A stretch of DNA of 64,000 nt from Pseudanabaena frigida (GCA_003242085.1 QBML01000017.1:49030-113029), one strand, 5' to 3'; positions 42,101 to 51,067 are shown, numbered from the stretch's first letter. Made by a program: numbers and translations. The notes: a model not told the origin generated them from the letters alone.

Positions 42101-44353
42101 ATGGGGATTGCAAGGCGACAATTCTTGCAGGCTGGTTTGACCAGTCTGATCGGATGGCAATTTCTGACCCGCGATCGCGTGGCATTTGCCGCAGAGCAAT
42201 ATGTCCGTCAAGCGACAGTGCCAACACAGCGAAAGCGAGCGATATTGATTGGAATTAATCAATATGATGCTAAAGAGGAATCTGCTAATAATTTACAAAA
42301 TTTTTCACAAAATATTGCCACAAATGGATGGTTGCCTTTGCATGGATGCGTCAATGACGTTGAGTTGCAACAGGAACTATTAATTCATCGCTTTGGCTTT
42401 GCACCACAGGATATCGTTACCCTGACCGATCGCGAGGCAACTCGCAATAATATTTTTAATGCGATTACCGAACATTTAACTGCTCAGACTTTGCCTGACG
42501 ATTTGGTGGTGGTTCATTTTAGTGGACATGGCTCACGTCTTGGTAATTACAATACCTTGGTTCCTGTAGATAGCGGCTTGCCCCAAAATCTAGAAAACTT
42601 GCGAGATATTACTGAACTAGAATGGCGCGGATGGCTACAAGAGATTGCCACAGATCGCATTTTGTCAATTATTGATGCAGGATTTTACTATCCGAATATG
42701 TCGGCGATCGGCAATTTTCGCCTGCGATCTCGTCTGGGACTTAAAAACTGGCAACCAGCGACAGAAACCGATCCGAGCGAAAAACAGCCAGTTGATACAA
42801 AACTAGTTGGCACAACTTTACGAGCAGCTTCAGGCGATATGCTTTGTGCTGATGCCCAATGGTCGGGTTTTAGTAGCGGTGCATTTACCTATGCTTTAGT
42901 ACAGCAAATGTGGCAAATTGCTCCTGCTACAACAATTCATGTAGTCATGAGCGATTTGGCGACAACCTTAGATCGTCGCGCTTTACATAATGACAATCTC
43001 ACCATTGACAAGCAAATCGCTGAGATGTTGGAAATTGATGAGACTAAACAAAAGGCGATCGCTTCTAGTACTTTTGCCGAATTTTTACCAATCCCTGAAT
43101 TTGGCTGCGATGGTGTAATTACGAATAGTATTGGCGATCGCCGTACTGCTGATGTCTGTCTGTCGGGGATGCCAATCGTAGTTCTGAGTAATTACATGGC
43201 TGGATCGCTCTTAAATGTGATTTCAGGAATGAGTTCTCCTCAAGCTAAGCAACCAACTGTTGACTCTGAAACAGTTGTCATGATTCCCAATTCGATTTCA
43301 GCAGATCCAATAGCTACAGTACAACTAAAGTCTCGCAACGGGTTTAAGGCAAAAGTTGAAATTTTAAGCGATCGCAGTGGTATTCAAAAACTGGAAACAG
43401 GTCAGCTACTCCAAGAAGTAATGCGGGCAATTTCCCATAATGTCAAATTAGCGATCGCCCTTGATATTGGGTTGAGCAAAATCGAGCGCGTTGATGCCAC
43501 CAGTGCCTTCTCAACTTTACCGAATATGTTTGGTGTTAATGCTAACGAGCAATGTGCCGATTGTTTATTTGGTGTTCAATCGGCAAGCTATGGTTTATTT
43601 ACAGTTGGTCATACACCTATTCTGGGTTCTTTTGGCTCTGTTGGAGAATCAGTGGGTGTTGCCATCAAACGTCTGCAACCATTTCTCGAAAGTCTTCTAG
43701 CCGCGAAACTTGTCCGCACCACTGAGAATCAAGCAACTTCACATCTCGACGTGCGCGTTACTCTCAAAGCTATGATTGGGGTTGATGAACGCTTAGTCAC
43801 TATTGCTAGTAAATCTGCTGCTCGCGCTTCTCTTGTGCCTGCCAGTAGTATCAGTAATACAGTTCGCACCAAGCCAATTAATATTGGCGATCGCCTTGAA
43901 TGCCAGATCGAAAACTTCAGCGATCGTCCCCTTTATGTGCGAATTTTTTGCCTCGATCAACGTAGTAAGATTCTCACCCCAAACTTTATTACTACGCCCT
44001 ACGCTAATGATGGTGTAATTCCTCCATCGGAGACCCTGACTATTCCTTATCCTAAAATGCCGATGAATTGGTCTGTCTCCGCGCCAAAAGGCATGGTTGA
44101 TGTCCAAGTTGTCATTAGCCGATCGCCACTTATCCAAGTTGCCAAAACCTTAGAAGCCTCTCAACGCCAAGCTTCTTCTCTGAACGGACTAATTGCGATT
44201 TCCAACCCGTTGCAAGTGGCTCAAGCTTTACTTTCCGATCTCGATCGTGCGGGTAAACCTTCAGATTTCGGCAACTTCAGCATTGTCAGTGATGCATGGA
44301 TGTTGGACGTACAACAATGGGCAACCTTCAACTTCAATTATCAAGTTGCCTAA
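42101..44353 (+). CDS. Tat-exported caspase homologue lacking the catalytic cysteine
   Basis: This 750-residue protein starts with a twin-arginine motif (ARRQFLQAG) and hydrophobic stretch. A caspase p20 fold follows: RAILIGINQYDAKEES, HGCVNDVELQQELL, and the catalytic His intact (H143 in FSGHGSR). Where the catalytic Cys should follow DA (DAC), there is DAGFYY, with Gly at residue 194, so peptidase activity should be lost. The C-terminal 450 residues are beta-rich with no recognised domain. It belongs with non-catalytic orthocaspases, possibly acting as a decoy or regulator in the thylakoid lumen or periplasm. Confidence 0.82.
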   Translation: MGIARRQFLQAGLTSLIGWQFLTRDRVAFAAEQYVRQATVPTQRKRAILIGINQYDAKEESANNLQNFSQNIATNGWLPLHGCVNDVELQQELLIHRFGFAPQDIVTLTDREATRNNIFNAITEHLTAQTLPDDLVVVHFSGHGSRLGNYNTLVPVDSGLPQNLENLRDITELEWRGWLQEIATDRILSIIDAGFYYPNMSAIGNFRLRSRLGLKNWQPATETDPSEKQPVDTKLVGTTLRAASGDMLCADAQWSGFSSGAFTYALVQQMWQIAPATTIHVVMSDLATTLDRRALHNDNLTIDKQIAEMLEIDETKQKAIASSTFAEFLPIPEFGCDGVITNSIGDRRTADVCLSGMPIVVLSNYMAGSLLNVISGMSSPQAKQPTVDSETVVMIPNSISADPIATVQLKSRNGFKAKVEILSDRSGIQKLETGQLLQEVMRAISHNVKLAIALDIGLSKIERVDATSAFSTLPNMFGVNANEQCADCLFGVQSASYGLFTVGHTPILGSFGSVGESVGVAIKRLQPFLESLLAAKLVRTTENQATSHLDVRVTLKAMIGVDERLVTIASKSAARASLVPASSISNTVRTKPINIGDRLECQIENFSDRPLYVRIFCLDQRSKILTPNFITTPYANDGVIPPSETLTIPYPKMPMNWSVSAPKGMVDVQVVISRSPLIQVAKTLEASQRQASSLNGLIAISNPLQVAQALLSDLDRAGKPSDFGNFSIVSDAWMLDVQQWATFNFNYQVA

Positions 44354-44406
44354 AACCAAAAAAAGCAAAGGTGGTGTTTTGTGCCACCTTTGCTTTTTTG
44401 TGGTTT
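44353..44406 (+). terminator. Terminator after the caspase homologue
   Basis: AAACCAAAAAAAGCAAAGG pairs with CCTTTGCTTTTTTGTGGTTT with one bulge around a 9-base loop. The stem ends in a T-rich tract. It overlaps the gene's stop codon by one base. Confidence 0.8.
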
Positions 44407-44509
44407 ATCTTCCTATCGATACAGGCGGCTATCACTACGTTTACGGTCTAGCGTCTGTAAACCAACATTTCTATAATGGCTTCAGTAACAAATTGTAACT
44501 TTTAAAAAA

Positions 44510-46372
44510 ATGGCTGTAAAAAAAGAAGACCCCAAGCGATCGCGCGCTCGTCTGATTGGTAATGTCCTATTACTGATCGGTGCAGGATTGCTAATTATAA
44601 ATATCTTTTTACCAAACTTATTTGCTCCCGCTTTACCTCGCGTTCCCTATAGCCTATTCGTCCATGAAGTCGAAGAAGGACATGTGGCACGGGTATATAT
44701 TGGACAAGACCAGATTACTTATCAATTAAAAGGTGTTAGCCCTGAAATCCAAGGTGATGTGATTTCGACAACACCAATTTTTGACTTGAATTTACCAGAA
44801 CGTCTTGAAAAGAGCGGCGTAGAATTTGCGGCGGCTCCAGTCCAAAAAGCTGGTTGGTTCGGCACATTACTAAGCTGGGTCATTCCTCCCTTAATTTTTG
44901 TCGGTATCTTCCAACTCTTTAGCCGTAACGGTGGCGGTGGCGCTCCTGGTGGCTTGCAGATTGGTAAGAGCAAAGCAAAAGTCTATGTCGAAGGTGAAGC
45001 AACCAAAACCATGTTTGGCGATGTCGCTGGTGTCGATGAAGCGAAACAAGAACTTCAAGAAATTGTGCAGTTCCTCAAAACTCCAGAGAAGTACACCAAA
45101 ATCGGTGCAAAGATTCCTAAAGGCGTATTGCTAGTTGGTCCTCCCGGAACTGGTAAAACTCTGCTTGCCAAAGCTGTTGCTGGTGAAGCAGGTGTTCCCT
45201 TCTTCAGTATCTCTGGTTCTGAATTTGTCGAACTCTTTGTCGGTGTTGGTTCTTCACGAGTACGCGACTTGTTCGAGCAAGCCAAAAAGCAATCTCCTTG
45301 TATCATCTTTATCGATGAACTTGATGCGATCGGTAAGGCTCGCTCTAGCGGTGGTATGTACGGCGGTAACGACGAACGCGAACAAACTCTCAACCAGTTG
45401 CTCACGGAAATGGATGGCTTTGGTGTTGATGGAACGACAGTAATCGTTCTTGCCGCAACCAACCGTCCTGAAACTCTTGACCAAGCGCTACTCCGTCCAG
45501 GTCGTTTCGATCGCCAAGTATTAGTCGATCGCCCTGACAAGAGCGGACGCTTAGCAATTCTCAAAATCCACGCCGCAAAAGTCACCCTCGACAAAAGTGT
45601 TGACCTAGAGACGATCGCTACTCGTACTTCTGGTTTTGCAGGTGCTGACCTTGCCAACCTCGTTAACGAAGCGGCACTGCTTGCGGCTCGTGCTGGACGC
45701 GAAACTGTCTTGCTTGAGGACTTTGCTGAAGCAGTTGAACGTGTTGTCGCTGGTCTAGAAAAGAAGAGTCGCGTTCTCAATGAGAACGAGAAGCGGATTG
45801 TTGCCTATCACGAAGTTGGTCATGCTCTAGTAGGAGCGCTTAACTCCAGTAGTGGCAAAGTTGAGAAAATCTCGATCGTGCCTCGCGGTATGGCAGCTCT
45901 CGGCTACACCTTGCAACTCCCAACAGAAGATCGCTTCCTGTTAAGCAAAGAAGAAATCGAAGCCCAAATCGCGACTCTCCTCGGTGGGCGATCGGCAGAA
46001 GAAATCATCTTTGGTAGCATTACTACTGGTGCATCGAATGACCTCCAACGGGCTACGGAACTCGCCGATAAGATGGTAACTAGCTACGGTATGAGCGAAG
46101 TTTTGGGGCCACTTGCCTACCAAAAGCAACAAAATCAATTCCTTGGTGGTATGGAGATGGCACGCAATGTCAGCCCTGCCACTTCGGAAGCGATCGACAA
46201 GGAAATCAAAGCGATCGTCGAGAATGCCCATGCAAAGGCACTAGCGATTCTCAATGCGAATCGCGATCTGCTAGAGTCCATCTCTGAGAAGCTCTTAGAA
46301 ACAGAAGTAATCGAAGGTGAATTCCTCACTGGTTTGCTAGCCCAAGTTAAACCCGCTGAAGTTAACGTATAA
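44510..46372 (+). CDS. ftsH: FtsH ATP-dependent zinc metalloprotease
   Basis: This 620-residue protein has two hydrophobic segments (about residues 17-35 and 118-138). The AAA module follows, with Walker A GPPGTGKT, Walker [12 protein letters not shown] and the second region of homology [21 protein letters not shown]. The protease domain has HEVGH as the zinc site. Length is normal. FtsH degrades damaged thylakoid and plasma-membrane proteins. The N-terminal [21 protein letters not shown] resembles the FtsH1/FtsH4 group rather than FtsH2 or FtsH3, though the paralogue cannot be fixed. A clean terminator follows. Confidence 0.96.
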   Translation: MAVKKEDPKRSRARLIGNVLLLIGAGLLIINIFLPNLFAPALPRVPYSLFVHEVEEGHVARVYIGQDQITYQLKGVSPEIQGDVISTTPIFDLNLPERLEKSGVEFAAAPVQKAGWFGTLLSWVIPPLIFVGIFQLFSRNGGGGAPGGLQIGKSKAKVYVEGEATKTMFGDVAGVDEAKQELQEIVQFLKTPEKYTKIGAKIPKGVLLVGPPGTGKTLLAKAVAGEAGVPFFSISGSEFVELFVGVGSSRVRDLFEQAKKQSPCIIFIDELDAIGKARSSGGMYGGNDEREQTLNQLLTEMDGFGVDGTTVIVLAATNRPETLDQALLRPGRFDRQVLVDRPDKSGRLAILKIHAAKVTLDKSVDLETIATRTSGFAGADLANLVNEAALLAARAGRETVLLEDFAEAVERVVAGLEKKSRVLNENEKRIVAYHEVGHALVGALNSSSGKVEKISIVPRGMAALGYTLQLPTEDRFLLSKEEIEAQIATLLGGRSAEEIIFGSITTGASNDLQRATELADKMVTSYGMSEVLGPLAYQKQQNQFLGGMEMARNVSPATSEAIDKEIKAIVENAHAKALAILNANRDLLESISEKLLETEVIEGEFLTGLLAQVKPAEVNV

Positions 46373-46381
46373 ACTTCTTAA

Positions 46382-46426
46382 TTCAAAACAAAAAAGCCAC
46401 GCATTGCGTGGCTTTTTTGTTTTGAA
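46382..46426. terminator. Terminator after ftsH
   Basis: Two 21-base arms (TTCAAAACAAAAAAGCCACG and complement) pair perfectly around ATT; the core GCCACGC is followed by TTTTTT. Confidence 0.9.
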
Positions 46427-46480
46427 AAAACTTTTAATATTAACCAAAGCCCCCAAGCTCTATACCAGAAACATTTGTAT

Positions 46481-46510
46481 TGACATTGTATATACAAAAT
46501 CGTTAATATA
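46481..46510 (+). promoter_or_regulatory. Promoter with operator upstream of tacA
   Basis: A -35 TTGACA (46481-46486) is followed after 18 bases by a -10-like TAATAT (46505-46510), and a perfect TTGTATATACAA palindrome (46487-46498) lies in the spacer. The start of the antitoxin gene is 34 bases downstream. The palindrome is a plausible site for TacA autorepression. Confidence 0.6.
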
Positions 46511-46543
46511 AATCTAATCAAGGTATATAACAAATTCTAAATT

Positions 46544-46861
46544 ATGCCTAAGTCATCGCCATCTCAGATAAAAAAGATAAAAGATCGAGTTCTCAATCAA
46601 ACTCGTGACTTGTCCATCAATATTCGGATTAGCCAAAATCAGAGAGACTTAATCGATCGGGCGGCGACATTACAAGGTAAAAGTCGCTCAGAATTCATGC
46701 TGGAATCTGCCCACCAAAAAGCGCAAGATGTTTTACTCGATCGCTGTTTGTTTGATATTGATGCAGAGCGATTTCAGCAGTTTATGGATCGCTTAGATGC
46801 TCCTATCATGCCTAACGACAATTTGCGCCAACTATTAACGACAAAGGCTCCTTGGGATTAA
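46544..46861 (+). CDS. tacA: TacA-type antitoxin (DUF1778)
   Basis: This 105-residue protein has the DUF1778 ribbon-helix-helix pattern LSINIRISQNQRDLIDRAATLQGKSRSEFML, then the toxin-binding C-terminal segment (DIDAERFQQFMDRLDAP). Its stop overlaps the toxin start by one base (TAATG). It should repress its own promoter and neutralise TacT. Confidence 0.9.
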   Translation: MPKSSPSQIKKIKDRVLNQTRDLSINIRISQNQRDLIDRAATLQGKSRSEFMLESAHQKAQDVLLDRCLFDIDAERFQQFMDRLDAPIMPNDNLRQLLTTKAPWD

Positions 46862-47364
46862 TGGCTAATCAAGGTATTAACCCACCCACAAAAATCAATC
46901 CTTCTCATCAATTCGATCAATTTGATTGTGGCAATATTCAACTCAATAATTGGTTAAAGCATCGTGCTTTCAAGAATGAAAAACAAGGTGCTTCTCGAAC
47001 CTATGTAGTTACTGTTGAGAATGTGGTTGTGGCTTATTACTGTTTAGCAAATGGTGCGATCGCGCAGACAATCTCCACAGGCAAAGTCAAGCGAAATATG
47101 CCTGACCCCATTCCTGTGATGATTATTGGGCGTTTAGCAGTCGATCGAAATTGGCAGGGTAAGAGAATTGGCAAATCTTTGCTAAGGGATGCAATACTTC
47201 GTACTTTACAGGCTTCTGAAATTGCGGGAATTAGAGCAATTTTAGTGGAAGCAATTTCTGAAGAGGCAAAGCAATTTTATGAGAAGTGTGGTTTTACGGT
47301 TTCGCCTATTGCGCCGATGACTTTGATGATTACGATCAATGATGCAATTTCATCTTTAACGTAA
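46861..47364 (+). CDS. tacT: TacT-type GNAT acetyltransferase toxin
   Basis: This 167-residue GNAT protein starts at ATG 46861. The cofactor-binding pattern is IIGRLAVDRNWQGKRIGKSLL. The conserved late Tyr is in FYEKCGF. TacT-type toxins acetylate the amino acid on aminoacyl-tRNA and block translation. It pairs with tacA. Confidence 0.88.
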   Translation: MANQGINPPTKINPSHQFDQFDCGNIQLNNWLKHRAFKNEKQGASRTYVVTVENVVVAYYCLANGAIAQTISTGKVKRNMPDPIPVMIIGRLAVDRNWQGKRIGKSLLRDAILRTLQASEIAGIRAILVEAISEEAKQFYEKCGFTVSPIAPMTLMITINDAISSLT

Positions 47365-47478
47365 ATAAATCAAGCGATTTGGGATATTACTAACCTATCT
47401 TAAACTGGTATATAGATAAACATCATCCATTTCCCTGTGTTAGACTTTGACTAGCTTATTGCTTAAAAAGAGGCAAAT

Positions 47479-47709
47479 ATGAACTACCGAAACATTATTA
47501 CAATTGAGGCGGATAAACGAGGTGGTAAGCCTTGTATTCGTCGAATGCGTATTACTGTATATGATGTTTTGGGTTGGTTAGCATCTGGAATGTCTCATGC
47601 TGAAATCTTAGATGATTTCCCAGAATTGACAGAGCAAGATATCAGGGCTTGCTTGGAGTTTGCTGCTGATCGAGAACATAGATTGATGGCTATTGTGGGT
47701 GCTGCGTGA
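47479..47709 (+). CDS. DUF433 antitoxin-like protein
   Basis: This 76-residue protein matches DUF433: ITIEADKRGGKPCIRRMRITVYDVLGWLASGMSHAEILDDFPELT. DUF433 proteins are usually followed by a DUF5615 (Mut7-C-like PIN) toxin. Here the next reading frame begins at GTG overlapping the stop and reads RLLFDQ, the start of DUF5615, but stops after 16 codons. So the antitoxin appears orphaned. Confidence 0.85.
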   Translation: MNYRNIITIEADKRGGKPCIRRMRITVYDVLGWLASGMSHAEILDDFPELTEQDIRACLEFAADREHRLMAIVGAA

Positions 47710-47756
47710 GATTACTATTCGATCAAAAATGGAGTGATCAATATGTCTCTCACTGA
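47706..47756 (+). pseudogene. DUF5615 toxin remnant
   Basis: The GTG start overlaps the DUF433 stop. The codons read Met-Arg-Leu-Leu-Phe-Asp-Gln, matching the start of DUF5615 proteins, then diverge and end at TGA. Only about 16 codons survive. Confidence 0.5.
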
Positions 47757-48000
47757 GCTTTTATCAACTGTTAGCCAATTAACTCATGAGGATAAACTAC
47801 GGTTAATTCATTTTCTCTTGCTTGCTGTAGCGAAAGAAGAAGGTTGTAATTTGGACACAACACAGGTTAATCCAGAGCAAAATCTACTTAACCAATTAGC
47901 ATCAACTGATGCAGTTGTATGGTCGTCTCAAGTAGATGCTCATGCAGTCACAGCATTGTCAGATCTTTTGATAGCTGTAAAGGAAAAAGCAAATGCTTAA
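47743..48000 (+). CDS. Small hypothetical protein
   Basis: This 85-residue acidic, helical protein starts at ATG 47743 (MSLTELLSTVSQLTHEDKLRLIHFLL). An upstream GTG at 47734 would add three residues. The N-terminus resembles small antitoxin-like helical proteins, but no family is recognised. It overlaps the DUF5615 remnant. Confidence 0.45.
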   Translation: MSLTELLSTVSQLTHEDKLRLIHFLLLAVAKEEGCNLDTTQVNPEQNLLNQLASTDAVVWSSQVDAHAVTALSDLLIAVKEKANA

Positions 48001-48118
48001 TGGACAGCATTTTAGGTTTATTAAGACAATTGACAGTTTAGAGAAATATCTCAGTAGTTAAAGTTAATTTAGATTTAGATAAACAGTATATTTGTCATGC
48101 ATATATTTTAATAAGCAC

Positions 48119-49582
48119 ATGAAATCCTCAGAGAATGATCCTTTAGAACTTTTAGAATACTTCTCTATTGGTATATCGATAATTGGAATCATCATAGCCA
48201 ATGGTGTTGGTCAATCAATATATGCTGTAGCACCAATAATATTTACCATTTTCCTAAATCTATTAAGTCGTAATCGTTTAAAACAACAGATAGAAAAAAA
48301 TACTCGTGCTGAAGTGAATAGGTTGGACGATTTGCAATTAGAACATAGCAATATAACTCTTGCTGAAGTATATCGTTTAGAAAAATTACAACAACAATCT
48401 CAGAAAAATAATAATATAGCGATTGCGGAAGTGGGAGCTAGAATACAAAGAATTCCTGAGACGATTAGGCGAGTTGAAGATATCAGTAGTCAGTTAAATC
48501 ATTTGTTAGATAAGTATTCTCTTTTACGGGAAGAAACAAATAAAAACATCAAGCTGGCACTTCATGAGATAGGAATAAAAATACAAGAAATTCCAGAGCT
48601 AATTATAAAAATCGATAGTCTTAATAGACGATTTGATAATCTTAGTAGTCAAGTAGATGCTGGTTCTAATATTCGAGTGATTAATGAGATCCAATCACAG
48701 ATAGTTTCGGTCAAATCTGAAATCAAAACTTTGACTCAGCAACAAAAGATAGAAAAGACTACGAATGAATTGGATATATTAACTTCTGATTTCAATGATA
48801 CTAATGAATCAAATAATATTTTGCGAATCAAAAATGATCTAAACTCTTTGGAAAGTAGATTAAATGATTTTTCATTTTCTACACAAGCTATCCCTCAAGA
48901 AATACATAATAAAATTGATGATTTACAAATCGAATTAAATATTCTCAAAAGAAGATTTGATGCTCAAATTAATGTTGATATTTCTACCGTAACGCATAGG
49001 TTAGAGTCTCTTGTTTTACTAACGATACAAAAAATTATCAATCAACCAGAAGTAGATAAGTCTAAACTGATTTGTGATCGTGGGCAAAGTAGAAAGATAC
49101 TGTATCAGGCTCTAAATGAGGCTAAAGAAAGAATAATTATAGTTTGCCCTTGGATTACTGTTAGCGGACTTAGCGATGTCTTAAAGTCTGATATAGAGAA
49201 AGCTTTAAGTCGGGGTGTAAAAATCGACATTGGATGGGGAATGCTTAGAGATATGGAAGAAGTACAAAAACTTAATTCTTCAGGCAAAGTTTCTGATCTG
49301 CTACAAAATATTGGTGTGAATAGTAAATGGTACAATGCTGTTTCTAAATTAACTGATCTACAACAAAGTTACCCTAGTCTTCTAAATTTGAAACTTATAG
49401 GTACACATGAGAAGTTTCTAGTATGTGATCGATCGTGGGCGCTAATTACAAGTCATAACTTTCTTACATCAAGTGATTCTAGCAGTGATAGAGAAATTGG
49501 GTTATGTACTTATGATGCAAGTATTATTACCCCACTAATCCATAGATATGAAGATGCTTCTGACCTAGATAAAACTATATAA
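48119..49582 (+). CDS. Membrane-anchored, coiled-coil, phospholipase-D-fold protein
   Basis: This 487-residue protein starts at ATG 48119. Two hydrophobic segments lie at about residues 12-50 (SIGISIIGIIIANG and IYAVAPIIFTIFLNLL). A long coiled-coil-like region of about 250 residues follows. The C-terminal PLD-like domain has one HKD-type motif, HEKFLVCD, with SHNFL after it. A single motif suggests dimerisation. The layout (anchor, sensor-like stalk, nuclease or lipase fold) fits an effector. The gene lacks HIP1 sites and sits among toxin-antitoxin genes. No partner gene is visible. Confidence 0.75.
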   Translation: MKSSENDPLELLEYFSIGISIIGIIIANGVGQSIYAVAPIIFTIFLNLLSRNRLKQQIEKNTRAEVNRLDDLQLEHSNITLAEVYRLEKLQQQSQKNNNIAIAEVGARIQRIPETIRRVEDISSQLNHLLDKYSLLREETNKNIKLALHEIGIKIQEIPELIIKIDSLNRRFDNLSSQVDAGSNIRVINEIQSQIVSVKSEIKTLTQQQKIEKTTNELDILTSDFNDTNESNNILRIKNDLNSLESRLNDFSFSTQAIPQEIHNKIDDLQIELNILKRRFDAQINVDISTVTHRLESLVLLTIQKIINQPEVDKSKLICDRGQSRKILYQALNEAKERIIIVCPWITVSGLSDVLKSDIEKALSRGVKIDIGWGMLRDMEEVQKLNSSGKVSDLLQNIGVNSKWYNAVSKLTDLQQSYPSLLNLKLIGTHEKFLVCDRSWALITSHNFLTSSDSSSDREIGLCTYDASIITPLIHRYEDASDLDKTI

Positions 49583-49621
49583 ATAGCGGCTATAGGAATT
49601 TAAAAAAGTAACTGTCTCAAA

Positions 49622-49867
49622 TCATCCCACACTAGCCATAAGCCTAACTGATGGTCTATCTGCACGAGTTGGCAAACGGAAATAACTCATTGGTAAAGTA
49701 ACAACTGCAACCGTATTTCCAAGCATATCGAAAAACTCAACACTATAGCCAGTTTCCAAACTAATTACATCATGCTTTTCTACTACCGTTCCAATATCCC
49801 CAGCATAAACACCTTCTTCAGGCAAAGTAGTTAATAGAATTACATCAGAATAAAGTGGAAAATTCAT
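49622..49867 (-). CDS. DUF4926 protein
   Basis: This 81-residue protein has the pattern SDVILLTTLPEEGVYAGDIGTVVEKHD followed by GYSVEFFDMLGNTVAVVTL, matching DUF4926. Family members are often next to DUF6883 genes as putative toxin-antitoxin pairs; no partner is visible here. The function is unknown. Confidence 0.8.
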   Translation of the reverse strand: MNFPLYSDVILLTTLPEEGVYAGDIGTVVEKHDVISLETGYSVEFFDMLGNTVAVVTLPMSYFRLPTRADRPSVRLMASVG

Positions 49868-49998
49868 TCTTGCTTATGCTCACTATTGAGTAGATATTCA
49901 GTTAGCTTTGACGGCTCAACAACTGCGCGATCGCTGTTCGGGATTTTCATATACTTCAGCGTCTATCGCTTTATTTGAGCTTATCATAATCAATGAGT

Positions 49999-50071
49999 GC
50001 GATCGCATTGATTTTTAGCTTTGAGAATAAGCGATCGCTGTTTTGATCGGCTTGAGTATCTTGGCGATCGC
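49999..50071. repeat. Direct repeat copy upstream of hicBA
   Basis: The block GATCGCATTGATTTTTAGC ... TGTTTTGATCGGCTTGAG ... TTGGCGATCGC recurs in decayed form downstream of hicA (50601-50735). The hicBA module is therefore flanked by direct repeats. The rest of 49868-50153 contains HIP1 sites but no gene. Confidence 0.55.
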
Positions 50072-50153
50072 AAACAGTTCATTAACCTATAGTAGACTAG
50101 GTCAATAACCTGAAAGCAATTTAGGCAAATCAAGATAAGCGAGTTAGTCAAAA

Positions 50154-50369
50154 ATGATTAGAGAATTTAACGTAGTTATCGAAAAAGACTCTGATGGATA
50201 TTTTGTCGCCTCAATTCCAAACTTGAGAGGCTGCCATACCCAAGCAAAATCCCTTGATATTCTTATGGAACGAATTCAAGAGGCAGCAGAACTATGCTTA
50301 GAATTCGAGAACCTAGACAGTCCATCCACAGAATTTGTAGGCATACAGAAAATTTTAGTAGAAGTATGA
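50154..50369 (+). CDS. hicB: HicB-type antitoxin
   Basis: This 71-residue protein begins with the HicB degenerate RNase H pattern (FNVVIEKDSDGYFVASIPNLRGCHTQAKSLDILMERIQEAAELCLE). It is shorter than full HicB proteins because there is no C-terminal DNA-binding domain. The stop overlaps the hicA start by 4 bases (ATGA). It neutralises HicA. Confidence 0.9.
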   Translation: MIREFNVVIEKDSDGYFVASIPNLRGCHTQAKSLDILMERIQEAAELCLEFENLDSPSTEFVGIQKILVEV

Positions 50370-50590
50370 GCAAGCTTCCAAGTTTGACAGGAAACCAACT
50401 AATCAAAGCTCTACAGAAAATAGGCTTTGATGTAACGCGAGTAAAAGGTAGTCATCATATTCTTATTCATGCTGATGGTAGACGCACAGTAGTTCCAGTT
50501 CATTCAGGTGAAGATATTGGAACTGGACTACTTTCCCAGATACTAAGGGATTGTCAAATCACAAGAGATGAACTTAGAGACTTGCTGTAA
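50366..50590 (+). CDS. hicA: HicA-type mRNA interferase toxin
   Basis: This 74-residue protein starts at ATG 50366. It has the double-stranded RNA-binding-like fold with the catalytic His in KGSHHIL and the closing VVPVHSGEDIGTGLLSQILRDC. Length is normal. HicA toxins cut mRNA. It pairs with hicB. Confidence 0.92.
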   Translation: MSKLPSLTGNQLIKALQKIGFDVTRVKGSHHILIHADGRRTVVPVHSGEDIGTGLLSQILRDCQITRDELRDLL

Positions 50591-50600
50591 ATGTAATTCC

Positions 50601-50735
50601 TGTTTTGATTGACTTGAGGACTTTAGCGATCACCATTGATTTTTAGCCTTTATCAAGGCTATCTCTATTTTTATTAGTTTGAGGATTGTGGCGATTGTAT
50701 TGATTTTTAGCCTTGAGAAAAGCGATTACCTCAAA
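50601..50735. repeat. Direct repeat copies downstream of hicBA
   Basis: Two partial copies of the block at 49999 are present: TGTTTTGATTGACTTGAGGA then ATTGATTTTTAGCC, and again TTAGTTTGAGGAT then ATTGATTTTTAGCCTTGAG. Unit spacing is about 70 bases. Confidence 0.55.
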
Positions 50736-50776
50736 AATGCTTTACCATAAATCAATAGCTTTCAAGTTAGAACCCA

Positions 50777-51067
50777 ATGAGTCAAGTCCTAACCCTAGAA
50801 CTTAGCGATACCGACTACGCCGAAATCAGACAACGTGCGGAACTAGCTGGTGTAACCATCACTGAATGGGCGATCTCCTCCCTCAAAGAACATAAGCAAA
50901 TAACCAAATCCAAATTACAAAACGAAGCAGAAAGACAAGCAGCACGTCAAAGATTTCGCCGTCATGCTGGGTCAATCAATTTAGGATACGCAACAGGTGC
51001 AGATAATGAAAGTATTGATGCTGACCTTGCCAAAGCCTATGCCAATGAACTTGGAGCAATTGCCTAG
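50777..51067 (+). CDS. vapB: VapB-type antitoxin, partner of the PIN toxin
   Basis: This 96-residue protein has a short N-terminal DNA-binding-like stretch (LTLELSDTDYAEIRQRAELAGVTITEWA) and a long charged tail. The stop overlaps the start of the PIN toxin by one base. The tail NEAERQAARQRFRRHAGSINLG would contact the toxin. The assignment rests on position and layout. Confidence 0.7.
   Translation: MSQVLTLELSDTDYAEIRQRAELAGVTITEWAISSLKEHKQITKSKLQNEAERQAARQRFRRHAGSINLGYATGADNESIDADLAKAYANELGAIA

Noticed and set aside
44401..44509. Open frame running through the ftsH upstream region
   Set aside because: It overlaps the end of the preceding gene in another frame and the terminator; it has no coding character.
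45055..45780. Long antisense frame inside ftsH
   Set aside because: It is a Ser/Arg-rich shadow of a well-conserved AAA protease gene.
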